Of a DNA stretch of 64,000 nt, positions 56,250-63,246 are shown piece by piece (position 1 is the stretch's first letter; each line of letters begins with the position of its first letter). Under the pieces are notes generated by a model. That model was not told the origin of the DNA. It did not search any database and was given only the letters and a program-made list of their open reading frames with translations. Made by a program: the position numbers and the translations under genes. This DNA comes from Frateuria hangzhouensis. GTDB lineage: Bacteria; Pseudomonadota; Gammaproteobacteria; Xanthomonadales; Rhodanobacteraceae. The stretch is from NCBI RefSeq assembly GCF_026410505.1, contig NZ_JAPMIU010000009.1:116711-180710 (forward strand), read 5' to 3'.

Positions 56250-56741
56250 CTATGCGCCGCCGATGCCGTCCGTCCTGAACGAACGACCAGAGCGCAATGC
56301 CGCCAGCAGCCGGGTTCGGATGTCGGAGAACTGGCCCGGCGCGTAAACAGGTTGTTGAACGCGGCGCGGCTCGATGGCGCCCCCCTCAAAAGGGTCGCCC
56401 GGATAACGCGGAAAGAAGTGCATGTGCAGGTGGGGAAGCGTGTTGCCATGGATCTCATAGTTGAGCTTGACCGCACCGGTGGCCACGGAGAGCGCGCGTG
56501 CCACCTGCCGCGCGTCGCTCATGAAAGCGGCCGCTTGGGCCTCGCTGAGATCATGCAACTCGACCGCATGAACGCGGGAGACCAGGCAGACGTAGCCAGG
56601 CATCGGCGCATCCTCGCTCATCGTGAGCCAGGCGGAGCCCATGGTTTCGAGGATATCAAGAGGGTGGCCGCGAACGCAGATGGGGCAGGCAGATCCGTCC
56701 AGCAACGAAGACCACGCCGTGGGGCTATTCCATTTGCTCAT
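56250..56741 (-). CDS. HIT family protein
   Basis: A 163-residue histidine-triad nucleotide hydrolase or transferase. The catalytic HxHxHxx is in NTLPHLHMHFFPRY near residues 101-114. A CPIC motif at residues 20-23 (SACPICVRGHP) is a possible zinc ligand set near the N terminus. The stop lies 33 bp before the GFA start. ATG 56741. Confidence 0.87.
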   Translation of the reverse strand: MSKWNSPTAWSSLLDGSACPICVRGHPLDILETMGSAWLTMSEDAPMPGYVCLVSRVHAVELHDLSEAQAAAFMSDARQVARALSVATGAVKLNYEIHGNTLPHLHMHFFPRYPGDPFEGGAIEPRRVQQPVYAPGQFSDIRTRLLAALRSGRSFRTDGIGGA

Positions 56742-56764
56742 TGTGCTTGAGAGTTCCTACGACA

Positions 56765-56788
56765 GCCTGACGCTTGAACCAGGGTTCA
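56765..56788 (-). other. Truncated attC-like remnant
   Basis: GCCTGACGCTTGA (56,765) matches the attC left end GCCTAACGCTTGA in 12 of 13 bases, then GAACCAGGGTTC forms a small palindrome. The right half is missing. It lies between the HIT and DUF2628 genes. Confidence 0.35.
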
Positions 56789-57226
56789 CAGCCATGGTGC
56801 CTCACCGAGGACCACCTTCTTGTAATAGCTGACATTCGCACGTATCCCGTATACCGCGGCAAAGCCATAACCCACGGCTCGCGAGATTTTTCCCAGCCCC
56901 GTGACTTCCAGTAACATAACCAGGGCCACAGCGAGGATGAAATAAAGAATGGCCTGCCGCCACAGCCCTTTGGCCAGGTAGTAGAAAGGGCCAAAGAAAA
57001 AGGCAAGCATGTTGAAGTTGAGGCCGATCCGGTCGCCATACGGAAGTTCCCGAAAACGCGGCAGCGCCGGCCCGCCAGCTCTTTCTATCAGCCTGAACCT
57101 GCGCTTCCACGCAGCCGAGACATCCAGGTGTGAGACAGGGTCGGTCTCGACCCTCGGCGGAGTCGGCGAGGAGGGCTGGGAAAGAGGCGGAAAAGATGAG
57201 CCGTAGGAATTGTATGGGTCGCTCAC
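56786..57226 (-). CDS. DUF2628 family membrane protein
   Basis: A 146-residue protein. A Pro/Ser-rich N terminus (residues 1-35) leads to the DUF2628 region GLNFNMLAFFFGPFYYLAKGLWRQAILYF, and two to three membrane spans (AILYFILAVALVMLLEV). Members are small membrane proteins of unknown role found on mobile elements. ATG 57226. GC content is below that of the chromosome to the left. Confidence 0.82.
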   Translation of the reverse strand: MSDPYNSYGSSFPPLSQPSSPTPPRVETDPVSHLDVSAAWKRRFRLIERAGGPALPRFRELPYGDRIGLNFNMLAFFFGPFYYLAKGLWRQAILYFILAVALVMLLEVTGLGKISRAVGYGFAAVYGIRANVSYYKKVVLGEAPWL

Positions 57227-57250
57227 AGAGATTCCTTTCAGTGTGGGTGG

Positions 57251-57305
57251 GCTTGAAGATGGAGTTGAGCGTGCATCGCACTCGAAAAGCTGATTGGCGC
57301 TCTGT
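57251..57305 (-). other. Possible decayed attC between DUF2628 and MazG-like genes
   Basis: GCTTGAAGATGGAGTTGAGC (57,251) matches the attC left half GCCTAACGCTGGAGTTAAGC in 15 of 20 bases. GAGCGTGC pairs partly with GCACTC just inside. The right end GATTGGC only loosely resembles GTTAGGC. Confidence 0.3.
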
Positions 57306-57368
57306 AACTCAATGGCAGGCCGGGGCGCAGCGCCGACCTTTTTCAGTGCCGTGGTGTGTAACTGTCTG

Positions 57369-57695
57369 TTACCTGCTCAATTCGTTGGACACATGCTCAA
57401 TTAATTCCCTGGTGTTCCTGGAATACGCTGCCTCCAGATCAATTCCGCACTTGTCCGCAATGACCATGATCGACCAAAGGCAGTCCGACAGCTCATGCCC
57501 GAGCTTCGCCTTCCAGTCATCTATCTGCCGGACACCCGCGTTCGCCTGAATCAGCTTTGCCAGATCACCGACGTCGCCCACGAAGCCGAGCATCAGCTCT
57601 TCCGTGGTCCAGATGCGTCCGTACATCTTTATCTCGAGCTGTTCGTAAAGCTCGTTGAGCCTTAGAGCCGATTTTTCCAGATCGGTGAAGTCCAT
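57369..57695 (-). CDS. MazG-like nucleotide pyrophosphohydrolase (cassette)
   Basis: A 108-residue all-alpha protein of the MazG-like family: GFVGDVGDLAKLIQANAG and LGHELSDCLWSIMVIADKCGIDLEAAYSRN. The ELSD matches the ExxD metal motif; the first motif has Asp in place of Glu (GDVGD for EVGE), so activity should be tested rather than assumed. MazG-like proteins hydrolyse non-canonical nucleotides and have been found as integron cassettes elsewhere (iMazG). ATG 57695 lies 10 bp from a decayed attC. Confidence 0.82.
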   Translation of the reverse strand: MDFTDLEKSALRLNELYEQLEIKMYGRIWTTEELMLGFVGDVGDLAKLIQANAGVRQIDDWKAKLGHELSDCLWSIMVIADKCGIDLEAAYSRNTRELIEHVSNELSR

Positions 57696-57704
57696 ATCGA
57701 TTAC

Positions 57705-57758
57705 GCCTAAGGTTGGAGTTGATGGGTAACGTCGCCTACTTTGAATGAACTCTTATGT
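57705..57758 (-). other. Decayed attC site
   Basis: GCCTAAGGTTGGAGTTGATG followed by TTGAATGAACTCTTATGTA retains the attC outline. Both cores have changed, GCCTAAG for GCCTAAC on the left and CTTATGT for GTTAGGC on the right, so it is probably inactive. It separates the MazG-like and four-span protein cassettes. Confidence 0.65.
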
Positions 57759-57856
57759 ATCCGATTTCCATGACGCTGCCAATGCGGAGTACGCATGGTT
57801 CGACGCTCCGCGAAGTAGGAGATATAAGGTCAAAAAAAGCGAAGGAGAAAGCACGA

Positions 57857-58243
57857 TTATGGCTGCATGCCCATGTAAAGGATTGTAAGGAGAGCGGCAG
57901 CCACAAAGCGGGAAAAAAACATAACAACACAGGCCTTGCAAAGGGAGGAAAAGCGACGCTCGGCGATCGCGTCAACAAAAGCAGTCAACAAGTACAGGGA
58001 TAGCGAAAGCCAAGCCAAAGCTACAGCTGCCCCGGGGCTCACAAAAGCGACAATTCCACAGGCAATCAACAAGCAAGAGCCGATGTACGCAAGATACTTT
58101 ACGATATCTCCTGTGAGTGGGTTCCTATCTTGGTACACGCAGGACTCTCGTATCTCCCCGTTCGCTGCGAGGCCGAAGATGAAGCAGCCCGTGAGCGCGT
58201 GAAGAATTGCGGTTGCCTTAAAAGCAAGTGCGAAGTAGTTCAT
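57857..58243 (-). CDS. Four-span membrane protein (cassette)
   Basis: A 128-residue hydrophobic protein with about four membrane spans (ILHALTGCFIFGLAA, YLAYIGSCLLIACGIVAFV, AAVALAWLSLSLYLLTAFV, FSRFVAAALLTILYMGM). I do not recognise a family. The cassette's attC is the decayed site at 57,705, with about 100 bases of untranslated 3' sequence before it. Cassette of unknown function. Confidence 0.7.
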   Translation of the reverse strand: MNYFALAFKATAILHALTGCFIFGLAANGEIRESCVYQDRNPLTGDIVKYLAYIGSCLLIACGIVAFVSPGAAVALAWLSLSLYLLTAFVDAIAERRFSSLCKACVVMFFSRFVAAALLTILYMGMQP

Positions 58244-58248
58244 ATAGG

Positions 58249-58308
58249 CGTAGCACCTTGAGTTAAGCCGAGCCGCGACGCGGCTTCGGCTTGAACGAAC
58301 TGTTAGGC
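58249..58308 (-). other. attC site A
   Basis: The core CTTGAGTTAAGCCGAGCCGC and GGCTTCGGCTTGAACGAACT with right core GTTAGGC (58,302). The left core is degenerate: GCGTAGCAC with one inserted base in place of GCCTAACG. Confidence 0.8.
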
Positions 58309-58314
58309 CGCAGC

Positions 58315-58674
58315 TTACCGACAGTACTCCGTTTCGTTCCGAACTCTGCCGCGCTTGAGGATGCGTTTGAACTGCCTCGAGTGCCTACGCCGCATCTCGG
58401 ACAGGGTCATGACACCAGCAAGCCGCAACTTCGCGTCGAAGGCGGCTACTTGGGCCACGGTAAGGTCCTGAAGGGACTCAACGGCATCGTTGGCGGCCTG
58501 TCGTAGCCCTGTTAGGGCCTTCGACTTGCCATCCGCGGCGGCTATGCGGACAAGAACGTTCGACGGATGCATCTCGGAAGTGCGCTCGATTCCGAGAACG
58601 TCAGTAGCCCATGCGTCCACAAACGCGCTCAGCTCCGCGTACTCGGCTTCTTTTTCCGGAGACATGGTTCCCAT
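58315..58674 (-). CDS. Hypothetical cassette protein, 119 residues
   Basis: A soluble, helical, charge-rich protein (MGTMSPEKEAEYAELSAFVD; C terminus RRRHSRQFKRILKRGRVRNE). The basic C terminus may bind nucleic acid, which is inference only. No family recognised. The gene sits neatly between attC A and B. ATG 58674; the second ATG three codons in is equally possible. Confidence 0.68.
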   Translation of the reverse strand: MGTMSPEKEAEYAELSAFVDAWATDVLGIERTSEMHPSNVLVRIAAADGKSKALTGLRQAANDAVESLQDLTVAQVAAFDAKLRLAGVMTLSEMRRRHSRQFKRILKRGRVRNETEYCR

Positions 58675-58677
58675 TAG

Positions 58678-58749
58678 AGCTAACGCCTGAGGTAAGCGGC
58701 CGACGGCCCGCGCAGCGGGACGGCGGTCCGCTTGACCGAGTTGTTAGCC
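58678..58749 (-). other. attC site B
   Basis: AGCTAACGCCTGAGGTAAGC on the left, CGGACGGC-type stem arms, and GCTTGACCGAGTTGTTAGCC on the right; 72 bp. Right core GTTAGCC at 58,743. Confidence 0.9.
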
Positions 58750-58762
58750 GGCAACACTGCAT

Positions 58763-59119
58763 TTACATGAAGCCCGCACATTGCCAACTGACCTGCTTGA
58801 TGCTGGTGGAGCACGAACCCCGGCCGGGATGCGGCCAAGACGGCGTGTATAGGAATGTGAAGGTGCCCTGCGCAATATTGAGGTGGTAGATGACGCCTGA
58901 TGATGGATTGTTTGCAGGGAGCTGAGCAAGGAACTCCGGTACGAGCAGCGCCAAATTGTCGGGGAGCACACCGTGCTTTTGTTGGTACGCGCGAATGGCA
59001 ACGACGACAGGCGTGAACTTAGCTTGCAGTTTTTGACCAGCGGAATCGTTGCCTACTGCCTGAGCGTGACACCCGCAGAGCAGTGAACAGATAGCCACGA
59101 ATACACTGAGTCGCAACAT
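58763..59119 (-). CDS. Cassette lipoprotein with pilin-G-like C-terminal region
   Basis: A 118-residue exported protein with a short signal peptide and a lipobox-like LLCGC (Cys16-17). The mature part has AKFTPVVVAIRAYQQKHGVLPDNLALLVPEFLAQLP, similar in pattern to GspG-type pseudopilin tails lacking the pilin helix. Cys at SCSTS and SWQC may pair. The stop lies 14 bases from attC B. Function unknown. Confidence 0.65.
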   Translation of the reverse strand: MLRLSVFVAICSLLCGCHAQAVGNDSAGQKLQAKFTPVVVAIRAYQQKHGVLPDNLALLVPEFLAQLPANNPSSGVIYHLNIAQGTFTFLYTPSWPHPGRGSCSTSIKQVSWQCAGFM

Positions 59120-59124
59120 TTGAC

Positions 59125-59184
59125 GGCTAACGCCTGAATTAAGCCGCGCCGCGAAGCGGCGTCGGCTTGAATGAATTGTTAGGC
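59125..59184 (-). other. attC site C
   Basis: GGCTAACGCCTGAATTAAGC and GGCTTGAATGAATTGTTAGGC with a GCGCCGCGAAGCGGCG hairpin between; 60 bp. Close to classical aadA-type attC sites in length and form. Confidence 0.95.
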
Positions 59185-59187
59185 TTG

Positions 59188-59490
59188 CTAGCCAGGTAGC
59201 TTTGCCGCAAGTACATCAACGTTTTCGATGGACGGGGGCTCGGAGAACAACTCACCTGCCTTTGCCATCAACGCGGCTGCGACCTTGCCGGAGAGATGGG
59301 CCTGCCGACCCGCTTCATCCGGGAAAGCATCAAAGATTCCGAAAGTGCTTGGTCCAAGGCGAATGCCAAACCACGCAGTGGTGGCAGGCTCCTCATTGAC
59401 GATGGGAAGGCCACTCACAAGGAAGCTCTCAACCTCTTTCTCTTTTCCGGGTTTCGCTTCAAGGCGAACAAACAAGGCTACTTTGACCAT
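59188..59490 (-). CDS. ABM-domain (YgiN-like) monooxygenase cassette protein
   Basis: A 100-residue ferredoxin-like alpha/beta-barrel protein: VALFVRLEAKPGKEKEVESFL, then TTAWFGIRLGPSTFGIFDAF and AKAGELFSEPPSIENVDVLAAK. It matches antibiotic biosynthesis monooxygenase (ABM) proteins, which act as dimers on quinones or similar. ATG 59490 follows GGAGACATG-type ribosome sequence (AGGAGACATGCC). Cassette bounded by attC C and D. Confidence 0.83.
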   Translation of the reverse strand: MVKVALFVRLEAKPGKEKEVESFLVSGLPIVNEEPATTAWFGIRLGPSTFGIFDAFPDEAGRQAHLSGKVAAALMAKAGELFSEPPSIENVDVLAAKLPG

Positions 59491-59543
59491 GGCATGTCTC
59501 CTGTTGTTAAAACGACATCACGATACGCGATGTTCTCTTGCAA

Positions 59544-59655
59544 GCCTAACGCTCAAGTTAAGCCGAATTGGAGCGCGTAGCTGACAACATGGCAAGCTCT
59601 TCCTGCCATGTTGTTGGCGTAGCGATCCAATTTCGGCTTGAACGCAATGTTAGGG
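59544..59655 (-). other. attC site D (112-bp long subfamily)
   Basis: GCCTAACGCTCAAGTTAAGC, then the inner arms CAACATGGCA and TGCCATGTTG, then TTTCGGCTTGAACGCAATGTTAGGG. One of three sites of this 112-bp type. The arm ATTGG pairs with CCAAT (in the others ATTGC with GCAAT). Confidence 0.95.
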
Positions 59656-59949
59656 CCCAGCCTCGGCTTGCTGGTCTCGCCAATCGGTGAGTATTGAAGC
59701 AGCTTCATCTGCGCGTTCCTTGCGGCCTGGGAGCCCCATGCGATCGCTAGAAATGGCCTCCAAGTGCGACGAGATCTCAAGGTCAGTGGCTCCGGAGCGC
59801 AGAAGGTCAAACACCGGGCCTACGTATCCGCCGTACTCGTCTCGGGCTTGAGGCACGCCGGATATGCCAATCGGATCCCAGACGTAGTGCAGCACCTCGT
59901 CGATGATCCGCAGGAGCTTTTGATCCTTGGGGCTGAGACTATTTGCCAT
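59650..59949 (-). CDS. Hypothetical cassette protein (DUF1871-like pattern)
   Basis: A 99-residue soluble protein with IDEVLHYVWDPIGISGVPQ and ARDEYGGYVGPVFDLLRSG. It resembles DUF1871-type proteins seen in polymorphic toxin immunity loci and cassettes, by pattern only. The TAA stop is inside attC D. ATG 59949. Confidence 0.6.
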   Translation of the reverse strand: MANSLSPKDQKLLRIIDEVLHYVWDPIGISGVPQARDEYGGYVGPVFDLLRSGATDLEISSHLEAISSDRMGLPGRKERADEAASILTDWRDQQAEAGP

Positions 59950-59953
59950 TGGG

Positions 59954-60010
59954 GCCTAACGCTGGAGTTAAGCGGCGGCGAAGCCGTCCGCCTTGAACGA
60001 ATTGTTAGAC
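59954..60010 (-). other. attC site E (57 bp, GCGGCGGCGAAGCCGTCCGC type)
   Basis: GCCTAACGCTGGAGTTAAGC, GGCGGCGAAGCCGTCCGCC, TTGAACGAATTGTTAGAC. Identical in most bases to sites I, J and M. Confidence 0.97.
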
Positions 60011-60571
60011 CTACGCCTTGGCATATACAGCCACCGAGTACATGGCCACCAGCGCATCCCTTGCGTCTGCCTCCAAGATGCTGTCCGGGTGCATGCGGCG
60101 AGCAAGCATGCGCTGCCCAAGGCTGTGCGGGTGGTCAAACGGCTTTAGGTGCACGAACGGGTTGCGGCTGAGGCGTAGGGCATCGACTTTGTCACACAAC
60201 GTAGCCGGGATGACATCGGCATCTCGGCAATGCGCAACGATTGCCTTGAGGCCTTGCCCAGCAACTTTTGACTGGCCTGCGGCGCTAAGAATACCGCCGA
60301 GCCAGTGCTCCATGAATGATGCCGCCAAGACTAACGTTGCGACGAACTGGCCGTAGACGAAGCAGTCCTTAGCCTCCTGAAAAACCCGCATCGACTCAAG
60401 CGGCATCAGGTATCCGCTGCCTTTGGGAATGACGGTGCTTAGCCAACGAATGCGCTCAGCACGCTCAGGAACATTCTGAAGTTCGTGACGTTCGAGTGCC
60501 AGCTCGTATTTTGGACGCCGCCGTTTGATTGGCTTGCCGAGCAGGTCTTTCTGGACGTCGCGAGAAGGCAT
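60011..60571 (-). CDS. Helical cassette protein with HEPN-like RNPFVH motif
   Basis: A 186-residue protein rich in helices. A basic N terminus (KPIKRRRPKYELALERHE) is followed by LVLAASFMEHWLGGILSAAG and LCDKVDALRLSRNPFVHLKPF. The R-x4-H arrangement in RNPFVH at about residue 136-141 is typical of HEPN nuclease-like domains. That is a motif-level call, not a confirmed homology. The gene lies directly against attC E. ATG 60571. Confidence 0.6.
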   Translation of the reverse strand: MPSRDVQKDLLGKPIKRRRPKYELALERHELQNVPERAERIRWLSTVIPKGSGYLMPLESMRVFQEAKDCFVYGQFVATLVLAASFMEHWLGGILSAAGQSKVAGQGLKAIVAHCRDADVIPATLCDKVDALRLSRNPFVHLKPFDHPHSLGQRMLARRMHPDSILEADARDALVAMYSVAVYAKA

Positions 60572-60579
60572 GTGTGGAG

Positions 60580-60648
60580 GTCTAACGCAGAGTTAAGCCG
60601 CGACGAACCGCAGAGCGGTTTGGCGTCGGCTTGAACGCCGGGTTAGAC
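60580..60648 (-). other. attC site F
   Basis: GTCTAACGCAGAGTTAAGCC and GGCTTGAACGCCGGGTTAGAC with a GAACCGCAGAGCGGTTTGG stem between; 69 bp. Confidence 0.93.
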
Positions 60649-60660
60649 GACAGGCCGACA

Positions 60661-60924
60661 TTAGCCGGCTGGCCGACGATGCTCGGGACGCCAGAACGCG
60701 TAGCCGATAGACGTAGCTACGCCGATGACGATAAAGCTGATGACGAAGCCAGGTACGACCCAAGTACCACCAATAAGAAGCCAGTGCCCCCAATGTACGC
60801 CTGCTCCCGAGCAGCTGTGAATTTCGCAGTGTAGGTTCGCTTGCCACGCGATGCACATCATGAGACCGCCTAGCGCGATACCGCAGACAGCTGAGACGAT
60901 AGCTATCCATTTGAGTGCGCGCAT
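60661..60924 (-). CDS. Small two-span membrane protein (cassette)
   Basis: An 87-residue membrane protein with two hydrophobic spans (IAIVSAVCGIALGGLMMCIAW and WLLIGGTWVVPGFVISFIVI) and cysteines between (CEIHSC). Family unknown. About 70 bases separate ATG 60924 from attC G. Confidence 0.65.
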   Translation of the reverse strand: MRALKWIAIVSAVCGIALGGLMMCIAWQANLHCEIHSCSGAGVHWGHWLLIGGTWVVPGFVISFIVIGVATSIGYAFWRPEHRRPAG

Positions 60925-60994
60925 TGGATCAATGCCTGCTTGTGAACGGGACGAACGAACATTTTGCTGTCACTGCGGAAGAGCAACTCCTGTC

Positions 60995-61050
60995 GCCTAA
61001 CGCCCGAATTAAGCGGCGGCGGAGCCGTCCGCTTGAATGAAGAGTTAGGG
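60995..61050 (-). other. attC site G
   Basis: GCCTAACGCCCGAATTAAGC, GGCGGCGGAGCCGTCCGC, TTGAATGAAGAGTTAGGG; 56 bp. It belongs to the first copy of the duplicated cassette; site K at 62,469 is its twin. Confidence 0.97.
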
Positions 61051-61242
61051 GCTTGCGCTGCGCCATGCTTGGGCGACTGTGCCGGTGCAACCGCGAACCC
61101 CACCAAGCGCAACGCTAGCAGCTTTGGATGCCTGGAGCTTGCCGCAGCGCTGGAAAGGGCAGCGACCAAGTGCGAAGGGCCGAACGCTGGCGCGGGCTTG
61201 GCCGAAGTACACGCTGCGAGGGGCAACCAAGCAAGGGCCTAA
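61001..61242 (-). other. Duplicated 242-bp cassette, copy 1 (no convincing gene)
   Basis: A complete cassette from crossover to crossover. Its array-strand frames have no ATG near the start: one uses TTG 61230 (61 residues), another reads ALAWLPLAACTSAKPAPAFG after a stop, which looks like the tail of a lipoprotein signal peptide lacking its start. The antisense frame also lacks an ATG. It may be a 5'-truncated lipoprotein gene or a non-coding cassette. An identical copy lies 1,474 bp away. Confidence 0.85.
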
Positions 61243-61296
61243 CGCTTGAGTTAAGCGGCGCGCGGTACGCGCGTCCGCTTGGACGAGTGGTTAGGT
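61237..61296 (-). other. attC site H
   Basis: GCCTAACGCTTGAGTTAAGC, GGCGCGCGGTACGCGCGTCC, GCTTGGACGAGTGGTTAGGT; 60 bp. Confidence 0.95.
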
Positions 61297-61300
61297 GCCG

Positions 61301-61582
61301 TTACCGCCACTGGTACGCGGCACCATTGCCCAACTGCTTCCGTGCCTTTGCTGAGAGCCACGGGAAGCTCTGGGCGAGACGGACCCCCGTGAGTGAGCAA
61401 CCTTGGGCGAGGTCTTCGCAGGCTGACCACCCAGCCGAGTCTGTTGCGGTAGCCCAAATTCGTTCCAGCTCGGAGCGAGCACCTGGACCAAGCAACGAAG
61501 AAACCGACGCATAGAACTCCCAAGGGCGATCCCAAGCATCAAATTCTTCGATGGCTGCTACAAGCTCGCGATGCACTTCCAT
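61301..61582 (-). CDS. Hypothetical cassette protein, 93 residues
   Basis: A soluble helical protein (MEVHRELVAAIEEFDAWDRP; EFYASVSSLLGPGARSELERIWATA). No family recognised. The start ATG 61582 lies about 6 bases from attC I; the stop is near attC H. Acidic first half, slightly basic tail. Confidence 0.65.
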   Translation of the reverse strand: MEVHRELVAAIEEFDAWDRPWEFYASVSSLLGPGARSELERIWATATDSAGWSACEDLAQGCSLTGVRLAQSFPWLSAKARKQLGNGAAYQWR

Positions 61583-61587
61583 GCGAC

Positions 61588-61644
61588 ACCTAACGCTGGA
61601 GTTAAGCGGCGGCGAAGCCGTCCGCCTTAAACGAGATGTTAGGC
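61588..61644 (-). other. attC site I (57 bp)
   Basis: ACCTAACGCTGGAGTTAAGC, GGCGGCGAAGCCGTCCGCC, TTAAACGAGATGTTAGGC. Same type as E, J and M, with a few changes in the right half. Confidence 0.95.
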
Positions 61645-61678
61645 CGCAACGCTAGGCTCGGTGAGATCGAGCACATGT

Positions 61679-61924
61679 TTACTGCCGACCAAATTTGCTC
61701 CAGATGCCGCCGATTGCCAAGGAGACAACGACAACATCCCAGAACATAAACGTACTGAATGATGTGGAACAACCAAAGGCTCGGAGGCCGCCGCCGCTGC
61801 CGTCTTGGCAACCGACCTGAGACCCTTGCAGCAGGGGCAAGCCAAAGATATATGTGACGATGCTGGCGCCGAGCAGTACAGCAAGCACCAGAATCGTAAA
61901 GATGATGGGATTCTTTAAGGGCAC
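61679..61924 (-). CDS. Small membrane protein (cassette), GTG start
   Basis: An 81-residue protein with two spans (IIFTILVLAVLLGASIVTYIF and FMFWDVVVVSLAIGGIW) and a Gly-rich loop GCQDGSGGGLRAFGC. A GTG at 61924 is used; an ATG two bases earlier is out of frame. Function unknown. Confidence 0.6.
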   Translation of the reverse strand: MPLKNPIIFTILVLAVLLGASIVTYIFGLPLLQGSQVGCQDGSGGGLRAFGCSTSFSTFMFWDVVVVSLAIGGIWSKFGRQ

Positions 61925-61931
61925 ATCTGCG

Positions 61932-61988
61932 GCCTAACGCTGGAGTTAAGCGGCGGCGAAGCCGTCCGCCTTGAACGAATTGTTAGGT
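61932..61988 (-). other. attC site J (57 bp)
   Basis: GCCTAACGCTGGAGTTAAGC, GGCGGCGAAGCCGTCCGCC, TTGAACGAATTGTTAGGT. Nearly identical to E and M. Confidence 0.97.
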
Positions 61989-62459
61989 GTAGCCAGGTAC
62001 TCGCGCGATGACAGGCTGAGCCAATTTGAACTCGGGCGTAGCCTGATGATGCCACGGAAAAAGCCCAGCGCGAGACGGCCAAACAATTTGATAAAGAGGA
62101 AAGCCATTGCCTTCGTAGTACCAGCGTGCGATGCCCACGTACTCGTAGTAGTTGGAACGCGGCACCTCGGCGAAGCAGCAAGAGAAGTCGTTGAGCAACG
62201 CTTCGGTTGGTTGGGTTAGATCGAGGGGCGTGCCCGACTTGGCGGCGTCTGCAGCGATGACGAGAATTTGATGGGCCACTTTGGAGGACAGACCAAAAAT
62301 GACGAGCTCTGGGTGTCCGTAAGTTTGGAAAAGCCCAACGGTGAAGGAGTACCCGACTTGCTCACCCTCGGCCGAGATGTGCATGCAGTGCCACCCGAAC
62401 TTGGCAATATCGTCCAGAACTTTCTGGTCTCCTTGATCTTTAGCAACGCGACAAACCAT
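61983..62459 (-). CDS. DUF4262 family protein (cassette)
   Basis: A 158-residue protein: FGWHCMHISAEGEQVGYSFTVGLFQTYGHPELVIFGLS and YQIVWPSRAGLFPWHHQA mark DUF4262. The ATG 62459 is chosen because codons upstream of it translate the attC. The stop is inside attC J. The family is widespread in cassettes and near toxin loci; function unknown. Confidence 0.85.
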   Translation of the reverse strand: MVCRVAKDQGDQKVLDDIAKFGWHCMHISAEGEQVGYSFTVGLFQTYGHPELVIFGLSSKVAHQILVIAADAAKSGTPLDLTQPTEALLNDFSCCFAEVPRSNYYEYVGIARWYYEGNGFPLYQIVWPSRAGLFPWHHQATPEFKLAQPVIARVPGYT

Positions 62460-62468
62460 GTCTTTGAC

Positions 62469-62524
62469 ACCTAACGCCCGAATTAAGCGGCGGCGGAGCC
62501 GTCCGCTTGAATGAAGAGTTAGGG
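62469..62524 (-). other. attC site K (twin of site G)
   Basis: Identical to site G apart from the first base (ACCTAAC against GCCTAAC). Part of the second copy of the duplicated cassette. Confidence 0.97.
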
Positions 62525-62716
62525 GCTTGCGCTGCGCCATGCTTGGGCGACTGTGCCGGTGCAACCGCGAACCCCACCAAGCGCAACGCTAGCAGCTTTG
62601 GATGCCTGGAGCTTGCCGCAGCGCTGGAAAGGGCAGCGACCAAGTGCGAAGGGCCGAACGCTGGCGCGGGCTTGGCCGAAGTACACGCTGCGAGGGGCAA
62701 CCAAGCAAGGGCCTAA
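62475..62716 (-). other. Duplicated 242-bp cassette, copy 2
   Basis: Identical base for base to 61,001-61,242; the identical block, with adjoining core bases, is 251 bp (62,470-62,720). It is followed on the right by attC L instead of attC H, and on the left by a DUF4262 cassette, so the flanks differ. No convincing gene is seen. Confidence 0.9.
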
Positions 62717-62822
62717 CGCTCAAGTTAAGCCGAATTGCAGCGCGTAGCTGGCAACATGGCAAGCTCTTTCTGCCATGTTGACGGCGTAGCGATGCAATTT
62801 CGGCTTGAACGCATTGTTAGGG
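62711..62822 (-). other. attC site L (112-bp long subfamily)
   Basis: Same plan as site D: arms CAACATGGCA and TGCCATGTTG, ATTGC pairs with GCAAT. Ends GCCTAAC (62,711) and GTTAGGG (62,816). Confidence 0.96.
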
Positions 62823-62823
62823 C

Positions 62824-63243
62824 TCATGCGGTGCGCCTTGGGACCTCAATGGTGATAGTGGGCTCCGCATCGGCTGCGTCCAGCAGAAGCACAATATCTT
62901 GCCCCCAAAAGTGGTAACGGTCGATTCGCTCGTAGAGCATGCGAGCGTATTCGTCGTAACTTTGAATAATGCTACTTTCTCGTTCTACCCATGCCGAGTA
63001 TTGCCCAGCCTCGGCAGGATCGAACGCTTCATCGGACAGCTGGCCTGGCGCGAACCCAATAGGACTTTCGTCCCAAATCATTAGGCTGGCAATCGATCTG
63101 CCAAAGTCGATGCGCATCTTAAAAATGCATTCGCCATTCAGCCATTCCTCCCATGCGACGGATACATCGCGGCCGCGAATGTCGAGATATAGGCCAGGAA
63201 ATGTGCCTAGATGTTCCCCCAATGGCTTCCATTGCTTGAACAT
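62824..63243 (-). CDS. Hypothetical cassette protein, 139 residues
   Basis: A soluble, acidic protein with WKPLGEHLGTFPGLYLDIRGRDVSVAWEEWLNG at the N terminus and SYDEYARMLYERIDRYHFWGQD later. Rich in Trp, Tyr and Asp. No family recognised. ATG 63243; the TGA stop lies two bases after the right core of attC L. Confidence 0.65.
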   Translation of the reverse strand: MFKQWKPLGEHLGTFPGLYLDIRGRDVSVAWEEWLNGECIFKMRIDFGRSIASLMIWDESPIGFAPGQLSDEAFDPAEAGQYSAWVERESSIIQSYDEYARMLYERIDRYHFWGQDIVLLLDAADAEPTITIEVPRRTA

Positions 63244-63246
63244 GAG

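Noticed and set aside
57755..58003. Lys-rich plus-strand frame opposite the four-span cassette protein
   Set aside because: It is antisense to a good membrane-protein frame, against array direction and without a ribosome site.
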